Source of the DNA: Eremophila alpestris peregrina
Taxonomy: Eukaryota; Chordata; Aves; Passeriformes; Alaudidae
Direction of reading: 5' to 3'
Length of the DNA: 64,000 nt
Assembly (NCBI GenBank): GCA_009792885.1
Contig: WMCF01000034.1
Coordinates: forward strand, 7,164,228-7,228,227
Under the pieces are notes generated by a model, which made no database searches, was not told where the DNA came from, and saw only the letters and a program-made list of their open reading frames with translations. How positions within the stretch are numbered: the first letter of the stretch is position 1; every line of letters begins with the position of its first letter. The translations under genes and the position numbers were made by a program. Below, piece by piece: positions 62,744 through 64,000 of the stretch.

Positions 62744-64000
62744 TAGAATCATTGAATTATGGAATGGCTTGGATTGGAAAGGACTTTAAAAATCATCTAG
62801 TTCCAGCCCCACTGCCATGAGCAAGTTCACCTTTCACTACACTAAGGTTCTCAAAGCCTCATCCAATCTTGTCTTGAACTTCTGGGGATGGGTCATCCAG
62901 AGCTTATCTGGGCAACCTGTTTAATTGCCTCATCATCCTCTGAGGAAAGAATATCTAATATCTAAATTAAACTTATTCTATTTAAGTTTATGGCCATTAC
63001 CCTTTATCCTGTTACTACATGCCCTTGTAAAACAGTTACTACAGCTCTTTTTATAGGCATCCTTCAGATACTGAAAGGCCACAGTAAGGTCACCCCAGAG
63101 GCTTCTTTCCTACAGGCTGAACAAGCTCTCTCAGCCTGTCATCGTAGGAGAGGTCCTCTATCCCTCTAATCACCCTTGTGTCTCTCCACTGATATCACAC
63201 CAACAGGTCCATGTCCTTCCTGTGCTGGCACCCCAGAGCTGGATGCAGGGTTCCAGGTGGGGTCTCAGCAGAGCAGAGCAGAGGGGCAGAATCCCTTCCC
63301 TCCCCTGCTGCCCACACTGCTTTGGAGGCAGCCCAGGACACGTTTGGCTCTCTGGGCTGGGAGTGCCCATGGCTGGGTCTTGTCCAGCCCCTCACCCACC
63401 ATCCTTTCTCAGCAGGGCTGCTCTCCATCTGTTCATCCCTCAGCATGTGATGATACCAGAGTCTGCCTCAACCCAAGCACAGCACCTTGGTCTTGTTAAA
63501 CCTCATGAGATTCACAATGAGCCCAGTTCCTAAGCTTGTCCAGGTCCCTCTGTCTGACAGACAAGTTTATCCATCCTTCAAACAAGTCAACCACACCCCT
63601 CAGTTGGGTGTTGTGTGCAAATTTGCTGAGGGTGCACTCAAACCAACTGTCTAAATCATTGATGAAGACACTGAATAGCATTATTTTCCATACAGTCTCC
63701 TGAGCCCACCACTTCTCACAAACATCCACCCAGACTCTGAGTTCTTGGCCAGTACAGTCCAGATGAGACCATGTAGCCAATTGCTCTGAATCCACTGAAC
63801 AGCACACATATCACATCCATGCCTCTGCACTTTAGAGAGAAGGATGTGGTGGCAGACCATGTCAAAGGCCTTACCAAAATCCAGACAGATGAGAGCCCTT
63901 CTCTCCATGGACACTGTAGAAGGCCAACAAGTTGATCAGGAAGGAATTTTCTTTAGTGAAGCCATGCTGGTTTTCTCAAACCACACCCCCACCCCCCACC
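62744..64000 (-). mobile_element. CR1 LINE, RT C-terminal half to 3' end, cut by window edge
   Basis: Minus-strand CR1 with 3' end at about 62744 (CATAGAATCATTGAATTATG; GGATTGGAAAGGACTTTAAA). Upstream along the minus strand the frame at 63914-63681 contains ICLDFGKAFDMVCHHILLSK, the RT segment. The catalytic motif expected as FADDT reads FAHNT (minus-strand frame 63807-63496), so the polymerase is inactive. The element continues beyond position 64000. Same orientation as LRRC2. Confidence 0.93.

Larger units (their letters stand above)
56313..64000 (-). other. upstream LRRC2 intron, partial
   Basis: Sequence 5' of the first visible LRRC2 exon. It holds a CR1 (57.1-58.0 kb), two LTR-like elements (58.1-58.6 and 59.7-60.05 kb) and a CR1 running off the right edge (62.7-64 kb). 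I looked on the minus strand for the preceding LRRC2 exon (expected family motif near RILDLPKNQ) and did not find it. The stretch 60.1-62.7 kb is AT-rich, and I see nothing in it. Confidence 0.7.

Overview
This looks like a bird nuclear genome window, probably a songbird. The evidence is AT-rich sequence with no compact gene packing, many 3'-end and internal fragments of CR1 LINEs on both strands, several avian-type endogenous-retrovirus LTR fragments, G/T-rich low-complexity tracts, and assembly gaps. Two of the three gaps sit inside pentanucleotide satellites. Repeat family calls come from recognising consensus-like stretches by eye; no repeat library was searched.

One protein-coding gene is well supported: the 3' half of LRRC2 (leucine-rich repeat containing 2) on the minus strand. 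Five coding exons lie at 56312-56176, 35657-35512, 33426-33271, 31490-31354 and 29914-29865, with the stop codon at 29867-29865. All have canonical AG/GT borders and their phases join without a break. The joined frame is open for 207 residues after a split Gly codon and aligns without gaps to the C-terminal part of mammalian LRRC2 as I remember it. Upstream exons (about the first 164 residues) were not found in the 7.7 kb between 56313 and the right edge, so they are presumably beyond the window.

Layout. 1-29.8 kb (downstream of LRRC2): repeats and unique AT-rich sequence, including an AGAGG satellite around a gap, an LTR-like element, an unexplained GC-rich patch at 1.04-2.35 kb, a second LTR-like element at 7.2-8.0 kb, an old CR1 split by a clean solo LTR at 12.6-13.5 kb, and further CR1 copies at 14.4, 20.9, 22.1, 24.6 and 26.9 kb. 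29.9-35.7 kb: the last four LRRC2 exons with introns of 1.4-2.1 kb. 35.7-56.2 kb: one large LRRC2 intron of about 20.5 kb holding an LTR, a GAGAT satellite, a long broken CR1 and a retroviral 3' remnant. 56.3-64 kb: the next LRRC2 intron, holding CR1 and LTR copies; a CR1 runs off the right edge.

No RNA gene, CRISPR array or previously undescribed biological system was recognised. The points most worth checking are the nested LTR-in-CR1 insertion, the GC-rich patch near the left end, and the purine-rich satellites around the gaps.
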